A stretch of 64,000 nucleotides of DNA, taken from positions 1 through 64,000 of the forward strand of contig NZ_SSBJ01000036.1 of the NCBI RefSeq assembly GCF_004795055.1, given 5' to 3'. Shown piece by piece: positions 9,126 through 18,856 of this stretch (position 1 is the stretch's first letter; every line of letters starts with the position of its first letter). Origin of the DNA: Streptomyces sp. A1136 (GTDB taxonomy: Bacteria; Actinomycetota; Actinomycetes; Streptomycetales; Streptomycetaceae). The notes beneath the pieces are model-generated. The model was not told the origin of the DNA and made no database searches. It saw only the letters and a program-made list of their open reading frames with translations. Made by a program: the position numbers and the translations under genes.

Positions 9126-10535
9126 GTGGCCATCACATCACGCGCGCCCGCGCACGGCGGCGGTGTCTCCACGACGCCGTCCGCCGGACCGCCCGCGCCC
9201 GAACCGGCCCCGCCCGGGCGGGGCACCGCCTGGGCCGAGGGCGTCGAGCGGCTGCGCGCCGCCGCGACCACCGAACCGGGCCGGCTGCGCATCATCGGGG
9301 CGGTCCTCGCCGCCTTGGTGCTGTTGTTCGGTACGGCGGCGGTGTGGGAGGTCTCCGACCGGGTGAGCGCCGCCGAGGACGTGGTGGACCACAGCCAGCC
9401 GCTGAGCGCCGACGCGGCGAGCATCTACCGCTCCCTCGCGGACGCCGACACGGCCTCCTCCAGCGGTTTCCTCGCGGGTGCCCAGGAGCCCCGCGAGGTC
9501 CGCGAGCGGTACGAGAAGGACATCGCGAACGCCTCCCGACTGCTGGTGAACGCGGCCGCCAACACCGACGCCGGCGGTGACTCCCGCAAGGAGATCGCGC
9601 TCCTCGGGGAGCGGTTGCCGCGCTACACGGGCCTGATCGAGCAGGCGAGGGCCACCAACCGGCAGGGCCTGCCGCTCGGTGGCGCGTACCTGCGCTACGC
9701 CAACGAGCAGATGAGCACGGTGCTGTTGCCGGCCGCGCAGCGGCTCTACGAGGCGGAGACCGGACGGCTCTACAAGGACTACGACGACGCCCGCTCCTGG
9801 CCGCCGGCCGCGACGGTCACCGGCCTGCTGGCGCTCGGCGCCCTGGTGTGGGCGCAGCGGCGCAACTACCTTCGGACCAATCGCGTCTTCAATCACGGTC
9901 TGGTCGCGGCGACGGCCGCCGCGGTGGTCGTGCTGCTGTGGCTGACCGTCGGGCAGACTCTGGCGCGTTCGGACCTGAGTGAGGCCCGCTCGGGCGGGCA
10001 GGAGTCGCTGAAGGTGCTGAACGACGCTCGGATCGCCTCGCTCCAGGCGCGGGCCGGGGAGAACCTGACACTGATCGCGCGCGGCGCCGTACTGGCCGAG
10101 GACAAGACGTCCGACAAGTACGACGTGGAGTTCACGAAGAACATGAAGGAGCTGGACGCGGGACTGGCGACGGCGCTGCGGCTGGCCGACGACGGCAGTG
10201 GCCGCCGGCCCGTCCAGCAGGCCATCGCCGGCGTGGCGCAGTGGAAGCAGCGGCACGCGGCGGCCCGGGAGACCGACCTGCGCGGCGATTACGAGCTGGC
10301 GCTGCCGCAGGTCATCGGCGACAAGGACCACAAGGACAGCAGCGGGGCCTCGTTCGACACGGTGGACGCGTCACTGGAGCAGGCCGTGACCCACGAGCAG
10401 AAGCAGTTCACTCAGGCGGCCCGGGGCGGACTCGGGGCGCTGGGCGGTCTGGTGACGGGCTCGGCGGCCCTGGCGGTCGTCGGCGCGGCGGCGGCACTGC
10501 TCGGCATCGGTCGCAGGCTTTCGGAGTACAGGTGA
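9126..10535 (+). CDS. glnX: Four-helix membrane sensor protein (GlnX-like)
   Basis: 469-residue membrane protein with two similar halves. Each half has a helix, an extracytoplasmic alpha-helical segment of 130-150 residues, then another helix. Helices are near residues 54-74 (GRLRIIGAVLAALVLLFG), about 222-240 (TVTGLLALGALVW), about 258-278 (GLVAATAAAVVVLLWLTVG) and near the C-terminus (GLGALGGLVTGSAALAVVGA). The extracytoplasmic parts resemble four-helix-bundle sensor domains. In mycobacteria the homologous glnX-glnH-pknG genes link aspartate/glutamate sensing to the kinase PknG. GTG 9126 has an excellent GGGGGAGG 5 bases upstream; the frame stays open to 9027, but that extension is unlikely. 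It is coupled to the next gene by a GTGA overlap. Confidence 0.85.
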   Translation: MAITSRAPAHGGGVSTTPSAGPPAPEPAPPGRGTAWAEGVERLRAAATTEPGRLRIIGAVLAALVLLFGTAAVWEVSDRVSAAEDVVDHSQPLSADAASIYRSLADADTASSSGFLAGAQEPREVRERYEKDIANASRLLVNAAANTDAGGDSRKEIALLGERLPRYTGLIEQARATNRQGLPLGGAYLRYANEQMSTVLLPAAQRLYEAETGRLYKDYDDARSWPPAATVTGLLALGALVWAQRRNYLRTNRVFNHGLVAATAAAVVVLLWLTVGQTLARSDLSEARSGGQESLKVLNDARIASLQARAGENLTLIARGAVLAEDKTSDKYDVEFTKNMKELDAGLATALRLADDGSGRRPVQQAIAGVAQWKQRHAAARETDLRGDYELALPQVIGDKDHKDSSGASFDTVDASLEQAVTHEQKQFTQAARGGLGALGGLVTGSAALAVVGAAAALLGIGRRLSEYR

Positions 10536-11608
10536 GATCGATGCGGATACGCGCGGGACGGCACCAGGGGTACGGCTCCGACGGGAGGCCCGACGCCGAG
10601 GCCGGTCGCACCGGGGACCCCGCGGCGCGGCGGTCCGCGGGCCGGCTGCGCGGCTGGGGCGGCGTCGCCGCGATGGCGGCGGCCTGCGCGCTGACCGCGG
10701 CGGCCGTGCTGCTGCCGTTGGCCCAGGCGGCGCCGGACACCGTCCGTCCCGGCGCGATCCGCCCGCCCGCCACGATGGCGCTGGCCCCGGCGGTCCCCGC
10801 CGACACCTGCCAGGACCCGGAGGCCGGCCTGCGTCCCTCCGGGGTGGACGGGCCGACCGTCGAACGCATCCGCAAGGCGGGCAAGCTCGTCGCGGGCGTC
10901 GACCAGAACAGCTTCAAGTGGGGCTACCGCAAGCCGGACGGCCACCTCGACGGTTTCGACATCGCGCTCGTCAAGGCCATCGCGAAAGACATCCTGGGCG
11001 ATGAGAACGCCGTCATCTACCGGGCGATCCCGACCAGTCAGCGCATCCCCGCGCTCAAGGAGAACCGCGTCGACATCGTGGTGCGGGCCATGACGATCAA
11101 CTGCAAGCGGCTGGAGGACGTCGCCTTCTCCACCGCGTACTTCGAGGCCGGCCAGCAGGTCCTGGCGCCCAAGGGTTCCCCGATCACCGGGTACGACACG
11201 TCGCTGAACGGCCGCAGGATCTGCACCGCCACGGGCTCCACCGCGGAGGCGGCCCTGAAGTCCCAGCCGTACGGCGCGGTCCCCGTCTCCGTGGCCAACC
11301 AGCTGGACTGCCTGGTCCGGCTCCAGTTGGGCGAGGTCGACGGCATCATCACCGACAACGCCCTCGCGGCGGGCCAGGCGGCGCAGGACCCGTCCGTGCA
11401 GTTGGTCGGCTCGCCGTTCACCCGGGAGTTCTACGGGGTCGCGATGAACAAGGACGCGAGCGACCTGGTGCGCCGCGTCAACAAGGTGCTGGAGGACTAC
11501 CGCGCGGGCGGCAACGACAGCCCCTGGATGCAGGCCTACCGCACCCACCTGGCGGCCGTGCTGCCGAACATCACCGCACCGCCCGCGCCCAAGTACCGGG
11601 ACGGCTGA
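10532..11608 (+). CDS. glnH: Glutamine/amino-acid-binding protein (GlnH-like)
   Basis: Family 3 extracytoplasmic solute-binding protein of about 358 residues. A hydrophobic export segment (VAAMAAACALTAAAVLLPLA) precedes the binding fold, which has GKLVAGVDQNSFKWGYR, LDGFDIALVKAIAKDILG and VNKVLEDYRAGG. Key family positions GFDIALV and DIVVRAMTIN are intact. No permease or ATPase gene accompanies it. Its neighbours are a membrane sensor upstream and PknG downstream, so it more likely presents amino acids to GlnX than imports them, as shown for the mycobacterial homologues. The GTG start overlaps the glnX stop (GTGA); ATG 10541 is an alternative. A canonical lipobox is not clear: AAAC is a poor match. 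Confidence 0.87.
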   Translation: MRSMRIRAGRHQGYGSDGRPDAEAGRTGDPAARRSAGRLRGWGGVAAMAAACALTAAAVLLPLAQAAPDTVRPGAIRPPATMALAPAVPADTCQDPEAGLRPSGVDGPTVERIRKAGKLVAGVDQNSFKWGYRKPDGHLDGFDIALVKAIAKDILGDENAVIYRAIPTSQRIPALKENRVDIVVRAMTINCKRLEDVAFSTAYFEAGQQVLAPKGSPITGYDTSLNGRRICTATGSTAEAALKSQPYGAVPVSVANQLDCLVRLQLGEVDGIITDNALAAGQAAQDPSVQLVGSPFTREFYGVAMNKDASDLVRRVNKVLEDYRAGGNDSPWMQAYRTHLAAVLPNITAPPAPKYRDG

Positions 11609-11696
11609 GGCCGTGGGCGGATCGGCGTCGGGATCGGCATCGGGTTCGGGATCGGTACCCGGACCGTACGTGAGCGGGGAGAGCGGGGAGAGCCGG

Positions 11697-13040
11697 ATGG
11701 GCCGTCCGCAGACGGGATCGGCAGTGATGGACCGGGACGAGGTCGACCGCGCGCTTGCCCGCCTGGGCGCGGAGCACGAGGCCGTGGAGACCTCCCTGCT
11801 CGCGCTCCAGGACCACGCCGGGCGGCGGTTGCTGGAGGGCGCGGGACTGACCGGGGTCACCAAGGAACGGTGGACGGCCGCCGACGCCGCGATCACCCGG
11901 CTCTGGACGTACTTCGACGCCTACAGCGGCGCGCTGGCCGCCGCCCGGCAGATCCGTGAGCGTCGGCGCTGGCCGAGCCGCGAGGACCTCGTCGAGCTGA
12001 CGGACCGGCTGCGCGGGCCCGGTGTGGTGATCGCCGGCGCCGGGGCCGAGGGCGCCGGGCTCGCGGAGCGGTTCTCGCTCGCCGAGCTGGTGGTGCGGAT
12101 GAACGAGCTGTACGCGAGCTCCCTGGACGTGGTGGTCGCCGCGGACGCGGTCTGGTCGGCGCTGCCCGCGCGGATCGACCTGCTCGCCGCCGAGCTGCAC
12201 CGGACGCGTTCGCTGGCGCGCTCGGTGGGCGTCCGTCCCGGGGAGCACCCTTCCGGGGACGACCTGGAGGACATCACCGCCGAGCTGGCGCAGTTGCGGG
12301 AGCAGGTGATCGCGGACCCGTTGGCGTTCTGGGTGGCGGTGGCGGGGAGTTCCGCCCCGGGGGGCGGCCGGCCGGACACCGCCCGCTACGACCGGGCGGC
12401 GCGCGCGCTGGACGACGTACGTCGCGAGATCGAGGCGGTCCTCGCGGTACGGCAGGACGCCGAACAGCGGCTGATCGGCGTACGGGACGTGCTCTCGCGG
12501 GCCGACCGGACCCTCGCGGAGGCCCGGACGGCCCGCGTCGAGGTGCTGGCGAAGATCGCCGCTTCGGAGGTGCCGGCGGTCAGCGGTCCGCCGACGGCCT
12601 TGCAGGAGCAGCTCGCGGCTGCGGCCGAGTACCGCCGTCAGGCCCAGTGGCACCGGCTGTCCCCGCTGCTGGACTCCCTGGAGGACCGGGCCGAGGACGA
12701 ACTACGGCGTGCCCGGGAGTCCTTGACCGCGGTGACGGCGCCACTCGCGGTACGGGCGGAGCTGCGCGGGCGGCTCGACGCCTACCGGGCGAAGGTCGCC
12801 CGGCACGGCATGGCGGAGGACCCGCTGCTGATGGAGCGCTACGACACGGCCCGGCGGATGCTGTGGAGCGCGCCCTGCGACCTGAGGGCCGCCGAGCAGG
12901 CCGTACTGCGCTACCAGTGGGCGGCGGCCGAGTCGCCGGCACCACAACCGCGCACGCAGCCGCAGGCACAGTCGCAGTCGCAGTCGCAGTCGCAGGAGAC
13001 GTCCCCCGCCGCGGACGGGGCGGAGAGGGAAGACGGATGA
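11697..13040 (+). CDS. Coiled-coil protein of the pknG locus, function unknown
   Basis: A mostly alpha-helical protein of about 447 residues, rich in Ala/Glu/Arg with long heptad-like stretches, no signal peptide and no membrane helix. No catalytic motif is recognised. The tail is Gln/Ser/Pro-rich and includes four tandem CAGTCG hexamers at 12969-12992. The start is uncertain: GTG 11613 gives a Gly/Ser-rich leader; ATG 11697 has GGGGAG 6 bases upstream and is preferred; ATG 11727 is also possible. Its stop overlaps the pknG start (ATGA), so it is tightly coupled to the kinase. Position between glnH and pknG suggests it links the membrane sensor to the kinase, an inference from context only. 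Confidence 0.75.
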   Translation: MGRPQTGSAVMDRDEVDRALARLGAEHEAVETSLLALQDHAGRRLLEGAGLTGVTKERWTAADAAITRLWTYFDAYSGALAAARQIRERRRWPSREDLVELTDRLRGPGVVIAGAGAEGAGLAERFSLAELVVRMNELYASSLDVVVAADAVWSALPARIDLLAAELHRTRSLARSVGVRPGEHPSGDDLEDITAELAQLREQVIADPLAFWVAVAGSSAPGGGRPDTARYDRAARALDDVRREIEAVLAVRQDAEQRLIGVRDVLSRADRTLAEARTARVEVLAKIAASEVPAVSGPPTALQEQLAAAAEYRRQAQWHRLSPLLDSLEDRAEDELRRARESLTAVTAPLAVRAELRGRLDAYRAKVARHGMAEDPLLMERYDTARRMLWSAPCDLRAAEQAVLRYQWAAAESPAPQPRTQPQAQSQSQSQSQETSPAADGAEREDG

Positions 13041-15691
13041 GCCTGATCGGAACCGCGTGCGTGCGCCCCGGCTGTCCCGGGGCGTACGAGGACATGGGGG
13101 GCGGCGAGGTCTACTGCGACACCTGCGGGCTGGCGCCGATCGGGGCCGTCTCCGCCGGCGCCGAGGAACTGGTGTCACCGCCCACGGGCATGACCAGCGC
13201 CGCGCGGCACGGTGACTCCCGGGGCTCCGGGCGCTCTTCGTCGTCGTCGGCCCGCTCCTCCCGCTCCTCCCGCTCGTCCTCGTCGCGGCGCTCGGTGTCC
13301 GGGCGGCTGTCGCGCTCCCTGCCGGGTACGGCCTCCAGCCGGTCGGTGTCGGTCCGCAGTTCGGGCTCGGCCGGCTCGACTTCGGGACGCGGCCGACTGG
13401 GTGCCGGGCTGGTCAGGGTGCCGGAGGTGCCGCGTCCGGACCCCTCGGCGGCGGTGCTGGAGAACCCGGAGGTCCCCGAGCGCAAGCGGTTCTGCTCCCG
13501 CTCGGACTGCGGGGCACCGGTGGGGCGGGCGCGGGGCGACCGGCCGGGCCGGACGGAAGGGTTCTGCACCAAGTGCGGGCACCCCTACTCCTTCGTGCCC
13601 AAGCTGAACCCCGGCGACGTGGTGCGCGGCCAGTACGAAGTCGCGGGCTGCCTCGCTCACGGCGGCCTCGGCTGGGTGTACCTGGCCGTGGACAAGGCGG
13701 TGTCCGACCGGTGGGTGGTGCTCAAGGGCCTGCTGGACACCGGGGACCAGGACGCGATGGAGGCGGCGATATCGGAGAGACGCTTCCTCGCGGAGATCGA
13801 GCACTCCAACATCGTGCGGATCTACAACTTCGTGGAGCACCTGGACCAGCGGACGGGTTCGCTGGACGGGTACATCGTCATGGAGTACGTCGGCGGCAAG
13901 TCGCTCAAGGAGATCGCCAACGAGCGGCGGCGGCCGGACGGGCGGCGCGACCCGCTGCCGGTGGAGCAGGCGTGCGCGTACGGCATCGAGGCACTGGAGG
14001 CGCTCGGCCACCTGCACAGCAGGAACCTCCTGTACTGCGACTTCAAGGTCGACAACGCGATCCAGCAGCAGGACCAGCTGAAGCTGATCGACATGGGCGC
14101 GGTGCGGCGGATGGACGACGAGGAGTCGGCCATCTACGGCACGGTGGGCTACCAGGCGCCGGAGGTCGCGGAGCTGGGCCCCTCGGTGGCGTCGGACCTG
14201 TACACGGTGGCGCGCACGCTGGCGGTGCTGACCTTCGACTTCCAGGGCTACACGAACGTCTTCGTGGACTCGCTGCCGGAACCGGAACACATCGAGGTGT
14301 TCCGGCGGTACGAGTCCTTCTACCGGTTGCTGGTCCGGGCGACGGACCCCGATCCGGGGCGGAGGTTCGCGTCCGCGCAGGAGATGGCGGACCAGCTGAC
14401 GGGCGTGCTGCGGGAGGTCGTGGCGCTCCAGACGGGCCGGCCGCACCCCCAGTTGTCGACGCTGTTCGGACCGGAGCTCCGGGTGCCGGACACCCGGTTG
14501 TACGCGGACGAGCCGGGGACGGAGGTGTCCGGACTGGGCGTGCGCGTCAGTGCCGGGGCGGGATGGCCGCGGCTGCCCGGCCGGATCGGGCCGGGCGGTC
14601 GGCGCGCGCTCACGGTGGCCGCGGGCCCGGTGAGCGGCGTCGGGGCGAGTGGCATCGCGGCCGGCGGCGTCGCGGCGGTGGTGCCGGCGCCCAGGCGGGG
14701 CGGGGCGGTGACGGGGGCCGCCCCCGCACCGCCGGCCGGGGCGCCGGAGCCGCACGGCGGAAGCGGGCTCGCGGTACTGGACCCCCGGGACACGGCACTG
14801 GCACTGCCCGTCCCCCTCGTGGACGCGGCCGACCCCAACGCCGGCTTCCTGGCCGGGCTGCTCACCGCCGCCCCCGCCGACCTCCTCGGGGCGCTGGGCT
14901 CGGCCCCCGCCGACTCCGCCGAACTGCGGCTGCGGGAGCTGCGGGCCCGACTGGAGCTCGGCGAACTCGCCGTGGCCGGGCGGGCGCTGAGCGAGCTGGA
15001 GATCCGCCACCCCGACGACTGGCGGGTGGTGTGGGCGCGCGGCATCGCCTCCCTGGCAACCGGGGACGACGAGGTGGCCGCGCTGTCCTTCGACGCCGTG
15101 TACGACGCCTTCCCGGGCGAACCGGCGCCGAAGCTGGCGCTGGGCCTGTGCGCGGAGATCCTCGGGCAGTTGGACAACGCCGCCGAGTACTACCGACTCG
15201 TCTGGATCACCGATCCCGGCTTCGTGAGCGCCGCGTTCGGGCTCGCCCGGGTGCAACTGGCCGCCGGTGACCGGGACGCGGCGGTGCTGACGCTGGAGTC
15301 GGTGCCGGAGGTGTCGATCCACTACACCGCCGCCCGGGTGGCGGCCGTACGGGCACGCCTGCGCGACCGGTCCCCGGAGGAGTCCCTGCTGCCCGACCTG
15401 GTGGCGGCTGCCGCCCAGGTGGAGGCGCTGGGGCGGTTCGGCCTTGACTCGGTGCGGCGGGAACGGCTTTCGGTGGAGGTTCTGGGCTCGGCCCTGGACT
15501 GGGTACTGTCGGGTAGCCGGGGTGCCGACCCCGGTCGGACCTCGCTGCTCGGCAGTCAACTGGACGAGCGGGGGCTGCGCTTCGGCCTGGAGCGCTCGTA
15601 CCGCGTCCTCGCTCGGCTGGCGCAGCGGGGCGAGGAGAGGATCGAACTGGTGGAGCGGGCAAACCGTTTCCGTCCCCGGACGTGGGTGTGA
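13037..15691 (+). CDS. pknG: Serine/threonine protein kinase PknG
   Basis: 884-residue soluble kinase. N-terminal cysteine clusters (CVRPGCPGAY with YCDTCG near residues 8-38; FCSRSDCG with FCTKCGHPY near residues 154-185) form rubredoxin/zinc-ribbon-like modules separated by a Ser/Arg-rich linker. The kinase domain spans about 195-460: LAHGGLGWVYLAV loop, Lys230 (VVLKGLL), a non-RD catalytic loop with Asp335 (YCDFKVDN) and the DFG-equivalent Asp352 (IDMGA). An Ala/Pro-rich linker and C-terminal TPR-like repeats follow (about 600-880). This order (cysteine module, non-RD kinase, TPR) defines PknG, which controls glutamate metabolism and the TCA cycle through FHA proteins. It overlaps the upstream coiled-coil gene and abuts the phosphatase gene. 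Confidence 0.95.
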   Translation: MSLIGTACVRPGCPGAYEDMGGGEVYCDTCGLAPIGAVSAGAEELVSPPTGMTSAARHGDSRGSGRSSSSSARSSRSSRSSSSRRSVSGRLSRSLPGTASSRSVSVRSSGSAGSTSGRGRLGAGLVRVPEVPRPDPSAAVLENPEVPERKRFCSRSDCGAPVGRARGDRPGRTEGFCTKCGHPYSFVPKLNPGDVVRGQYEVAGCLAHGGLGWVYLAVDKAVSDRWVVLKGLLDTGDQDAMEAAISERRFLAEIEHSNIVRIYNFVEHLDQRTGSLDGYIVMEYVGGKSLKEIANERRRPDGRRDPLPVEQACAYGIEALEALGHLHSRNLLYCDFKVDNAIQQQDQLKLIDMGAVRRMDDEESAIYGTVGYQAPEVAELGPSVASDLYTVARTLAVLTFDFQGYTNVFVDSLPEPEHIEVFRRYESFYRLLVRATDPDPGRRFASAQEMADQLTGVLREVVALQTGRPHPQLSTLFGPELRVPDTRLYADEPGTEVSGLGVRVSAGAGWPRLPGRIGPGGRRALTVAAGPVSGVGASGIAAGGVAAVVPAPRRGGAVTGAAPAPPAGAPEPHGGSGLAVLDPRDTALALPVPLVDAADPNAGFLAGLLTAAPADLLGALGSAPADSAELRLRELRARLELGELAVAGRALSELEIRHPDDWRVVWARGIASLATGDDEVAALSFDAVYDAFPGEPAPKLALGLCAEILGQLDNAAEYYRLVWITDPGFVSAAFGLARVQLAAGDRDAAVLTLESVPEVSIHYTAARVAAVRARLRDRSPEESLLPDLVAAAAQVEALGRFGLDSVRRERLSVEVLGSALDWVLSGSRGADPGRTSLLGSQLDERGLRFGLERSYRVLARLAQRGEERIELVERANRFRPRTWV

Positions 15692-15694
15692 TTG

Positions 15695-17446
15695 ATGTCG
15701 ATGCATCGGCTGTCGGGCTGCCCGAGCTGCGCGGAGCCCCTGGAAGAGGGTGACCGTTTCTGCGGAGTCTGCGGTTACGCGGTCTCCGCCGCCCGCGACG
15801 ACTCCGCCGCGCCGGCCGCGCCCGGCCCGAACCGGGGCGGCCACCTCGCGGCCGAAGTCCCGGCCGGGGGCGTCCCCTTCGGGGCGACGGCGAGCGAGCA
15901 AGGCTCGGCCGGGGCGAACCCCGGCGAGGGGGGCCACCCGGCACCGGTCGGCTCCCCCGGGCCGAACGGGCCCTCCCCGACCGGCCCCGGCAGGACGGCG
16001 CCCCGGGGTGCGGTCGCTCCCGACGGGCCGACCGTGGCCGCCTCCGGCGGGTACGACGCCCCCCTCCGCGGCCTCGCCGACCGGCCCGAGGCCGCCGAGG
16101 GCGGCCACCCAGGAGTCGACCCGGGGCAGCGGGGGCCGGCCGGGGAGCACCCCGCGCAACCGGTCCAGGCCTCCGCGTCCGGCATGGGCCGGCCGTACCC
16201 CGATCACCCCGAGGCGACAGCGCCCGCGGGCGGCTCCGGCTCGGCTGTGCCCGCGCCCGGGTGGGGCAGTGTGACCAGCGCCGCCCCGACGCTGGTCGAT
16301 GACGCGGGCGACTGGTGCGCCGCCCCGGCCGAGCAGGGCGGGGCCGCCTCCTGGCAGTCGACGCCCGCCCAGGGGCCCGCGTACGACGACCCGGGAGGCT
16401 CCGACCCCGCCCACGAGCCCCAGTACGAGGCCGCCCACGCGCCCGCTTACGAGCCCGCGCTGGGTGACGGGCCGGCCCGGGAATCCGCCTACGACCCCCC
16501 GCAGGGCGACGACAAGACGTGCGTCGCCTGCCGCGCCGGGCGGGTCGACACCGACGGGTACTGCGAGCACTGCGGCCACGCGCAACCCCGGGAGCGGGAC
16601 CACCTCGAAGAAGAGCTCGGCAGCGTCGCCGCCGTCAGCGACCGGGGGCTGCGCCACCACCGCAACGAGGACTCCTTCGCCGTGGCCGCCACCGCCCTCC
16701 CCGACGGCTCCGCCGCCACCGTGGCCATCGTCTGTGACGGCGTGTCCTCCGCCAGCCGCCCCGACGAGGCCTCGGCCGCCGCCGCCGGCGCCGCCAACGA
16801 GGCACTGCTCGAAGCCCTCCCCCGCGGCGCCCATCCCCAGGAGGCCATGCACGAGGCGATCCTGGCCGCGGCCGCCGCCGTCAACGCCCTGGCGCCGGAG
16901 GTCCCCGGCGCCCAGAACGCCCCCGCCTGCACCCTCGTCGGCGCCGTCGTCAGCGGTGGCGTACTCACCATCGGCTGGGTCGGCGACAGCCGCGCCTACT
17001 GGGTCCCCGACGACCGCGCCGCCCTCCCGCGCCGCCTCACCGAGGACGACTCCTGGGCCGCCCAGATGGTCGCGGCCGGGCTGATGGGCGAGGCCGAGGC
17101 CTACGCGGACGTCCGCGCGCACGCCATCACCGGATGGCTCGGCGCCGACGCGTACGACCTCGAACCGCACACCGCCAGCTTCAAGCCGGACCACCCCGGC
17201 GTGGTCGTCGTCTGCACCGACGGCCTCTGGAACTATGCCGAGTCCGCGCGGGAGATGGCCCAGGTCCTGCCGCCCGACGCGGCGTCCCGGCCCCTGCACA
17301 GCGCGCAGGTCCTGGTGGGTCACGCCCTCGACGGGGGCGGCCACGACAACGTCACCGTGGCGGTCGTCCCCTTCGCCTCCGACGGGCCGCAGCCCGTGGC
17401 CCACGCGCAACCGGAACCCGAAGCGGAACCCCGCCCGCAGGCCTGA
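15695..17446 (+). CDS. PP2C-family serine/threonine phosphatase with zinc ribbons
   Basis: 583-residue protein. An N-terminal zinc ribbon (GCPSCAEPLEEGDRFCGVCG) is followed by about 240 residues of Gly/Pro/Ala-rich linker, a second ribbon (CVACRAG, YCEHCGH) and a PP2C domain. The domain has motifs SDRGLRHHRNEDSF, VAIVCDGVSS, VGDSRAYW and VVVCTDGLWNY, supplying the metal-binding aspartates. It would reverse phosphorylation by the co-transcribed PknG or related kinases. The frame opens at TTG 15692, immediately after the pknG stop; ATG 15695 or 15701 is more likely. It is 36 bases from the VWA gene. Pairing of a phosphatase, kinase and FHA protein in one transcription unit suggests a closed signalling circuit. 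Confidence 0.92.
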   Translation: MSMHRLSGCPSCAEPLEEGDRFCGVCGYAVSAARDDSAAPAAPGPNRGGHLAAEVPAGGVPFGATASEQGSAGANPGEGGHPAPVGSPGPNGPSPTGPGRTAPRGAVAPDGPTVAASGGYDAPLRGLADRPEAAEGGHPGVDPGQRGPAGEHPAQPVQASASGMGRPYPDHPEATAPAGGSGSAVPAPGWGSVTSAAPTLVDDAGDWCAAPAEQGGAASWQSTPAQGPAYDDPGGSDPAHEPQYEAAHAPAYEPALGDGPARESAYDPPQGDDKTCVACRAGRVDTDGYCEHCGHAQPRERDHLEEELGSVAAVSDRGLRHHRNEDSFAVAATALPDGSAATVAIVCDGVSSASRPDEASAAAAGAANEALLEALPRGAHPQEAMHEAILAAAAAVNALAPEVPGAQNAPACTLVGAVVSGGVLTIGWVGDSRAYWVPDDRAALPRRLTEDDSWAAQMVAAGLMGEAEAYADVRAHAITGWLGADAYDLEPHTASFKPDHPGVVVVCTDGLWNYAESAREMAQVLPPDAASRPLHSAQVLVGHALDGGGHDNVTVAVVPFASDGPQPVAHAQPEPEAEPRPQA

Positions 17447-17482
17447 CGCCGCCCCTCGACCGACTTCCTAGGAGTCCCACCG

Positions 17483-18811
17483 ATGGCGAACTTCGCCAAG
17501 CCGAGCGCCCCGCGCTTCAGCGTGGAGGTGTACCAGAACGAGTTCCTGCCCGAAGGCGGGCGCGACGTCCACGCCATCGTCACGGTCACCTCCACCGGCG
17601 GTGCCACCGCCACCCGCTCGGCGGCCCTCGCTCCCGGCGGCGCCGCCGTCGTGATCATGGTCGACTGCTCCGGCTCGATGGAGTACCCGCCGGCCAAGAT
17701 GCGCGGCGCCCGCGAGGCGACCGCCGCCGCCATCGACACCCTGCGCGACGGCACCTCGTTCGCCGTGATCGCCGGTACGCACGTGGCCCGCGAGGTCTAC
17801 CCCGGCCAGGGCCGGCTCGCCACCGCCGACCCCGCCACCCGCGCCCAGGCCAAGGAGGCCCTGCGCGGCCTCGACTCCGGCGGCGGAACCGCCATCGGCA
17901 CCTGGCTGCGCCTCGCCGACGGCCTGCTGCGCGGGTCCGCCGCCACCATCCGGCACGGAATCCTCCTCACCGACGGCCGCAACGAGCACGAGGAACCGGC
18001 CGCGCTGCGCGCCACCCTCGACGCCTGCGCCGGCCGTTTCACCTGCGACGCGCGCGGCGTCGGCACCGACTGGGAGGTGAAGGAGGTCACGGGCATCGCG
18101 AGCGCGCTGCTCGGCACCGCCGACATCGTGGCCGATCCGGCCCACCTCCGCGAGGACTTCACCCGCATGATGGAGAAGGTCATGGGCAAGGAGGTGGCGG
18201 ACGTCTCGCTGCGCCTGTGGACCCCGGTCGGCGCGGAGATCCAGTACGTCAAGCAGGTCGCGCCCTCCGTCCAGGACCTCACCGACCGCCGCTCCGAGGC
18301 CGGGCCGCGCGCGGGCGACTACCCGACGGGCTCCTGGGGGGACGAGTCCCGCGAGTACCACGTGTGCGTACGGGTGCCGGGTGCGGCGGTGGGCCAGGAG
18401 ATGCTGGCGGCGCGCGCCATGCTCGTGATGCCGGGGGCCCCCGGGGAGCCGCCGACCACGCTCGCCCAGGGCCTGGTCCGGGCGGTGTGGACGGACGACC
18501 TGGCCGCTTCCACCGCCATCAGCCCGCAGGTGGCGCACTACTCGGGTCAGGCGGAGCTGGCACTGGCTATCCAGGAGGGGTTGGAAGCCCGCAAACTGGG
18601 CGATGTCGGCGGCGCCACCGCCAAGCTGGGGCGTGCCGTGCAACTGGCGAGTGCCTCCGGGAACGCCGACACCGCCAGACTTCTGGCGAAGGTGGTGGAT
18701 GTCGTGGATGCGGCGGCGGGTACTGTGCGGCTGAAAGCGAAGGTCGCCGATGCCGACGAGATGACCCTTGAAACGCGTTCGACGCAGACCGTCCGAGTGA
18801 AGAAGACCTGA
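17483..18811 (+). CDS. VWA-domain protein of the pknG locus
   Basis: 442-residue soluble protein with a von Willebrand factor A domain from about residue 55. The MIDAS metal site reads VVIMVDCSGSM, giving Asp61, Ser63 and Ser65 in the DxSxS order, followed by FAVIAGTHV and LLTDGRNEH. The N-terminal stretch FSVEVYQNEFLPEGG and the C-terminal helical part (residues about 330-440) are conserved in the actinobacterial PP2C-VWA-FHA gene sets but have no assigned function. A good AGGAG precedes ATG 17483. The MIDAS suggests metal-dependent protein binding. There is no signal peptide, so it acts in the cytoplasm, plausibly as a scaffold for the neighbouring phosphatase or FHA protein. Confidence 0.9.
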   Translation: MANFAKPSAPRFSVEVYQNEFLPEGGRDVHAIVTVTSTGGATATRSAALAPGGAAVVIMVDCSGSMEYPPAKMRGAREATAAAIDTLRDGTSFAVIAGTHVAREVYPGQGRLATADPATRAQAKEALRGLDSGGGTAIGTWLRLADGLLRGSAATIRHGILLTDGRNEHEEPAALRATLDACAGRFTCDARGVGTDWEVKEVTGIASALLGTADIVADPAHLREDFTRMMEKVMGKEVADVSLRLWTPVGAEIQYVKQVAPSVQDLTDRRSEAGPRAGDYPTGSWGDESREYHVCVRVPGAAVGQEMLAARAMLVMPGAPGEPPTTLAQGLVRAVWTDDLAASTAISPQVAHYSGQAELALAIQEGLEARKLGDVGGATAKLGRAVQLASASGNADTARLLAKVVDVVDAAAGTVRLKAKVADADEMTLETRSTQTVRVKKT

Positions 18812-18856
18812 GAAGAACCTGACGCGATGACGCAGGGAGAAGGGGGAAGCGTCGCC

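Noticed and set aside
15692..15694. TTG at 15692 as start of the phosphatase
   Set aside because: ATG codons follow at 15695 and 15701; the TTG gives no better spacing to a ribosome-binding site.
13175..17410. A 1411-codon open frame on the minus strand opposite pknG and the phosphatase gene
   Set aside because: It is the antisense shadow of well-supported genes with G/C-biased third positions; its product is low-complexity and has no recognised motif.
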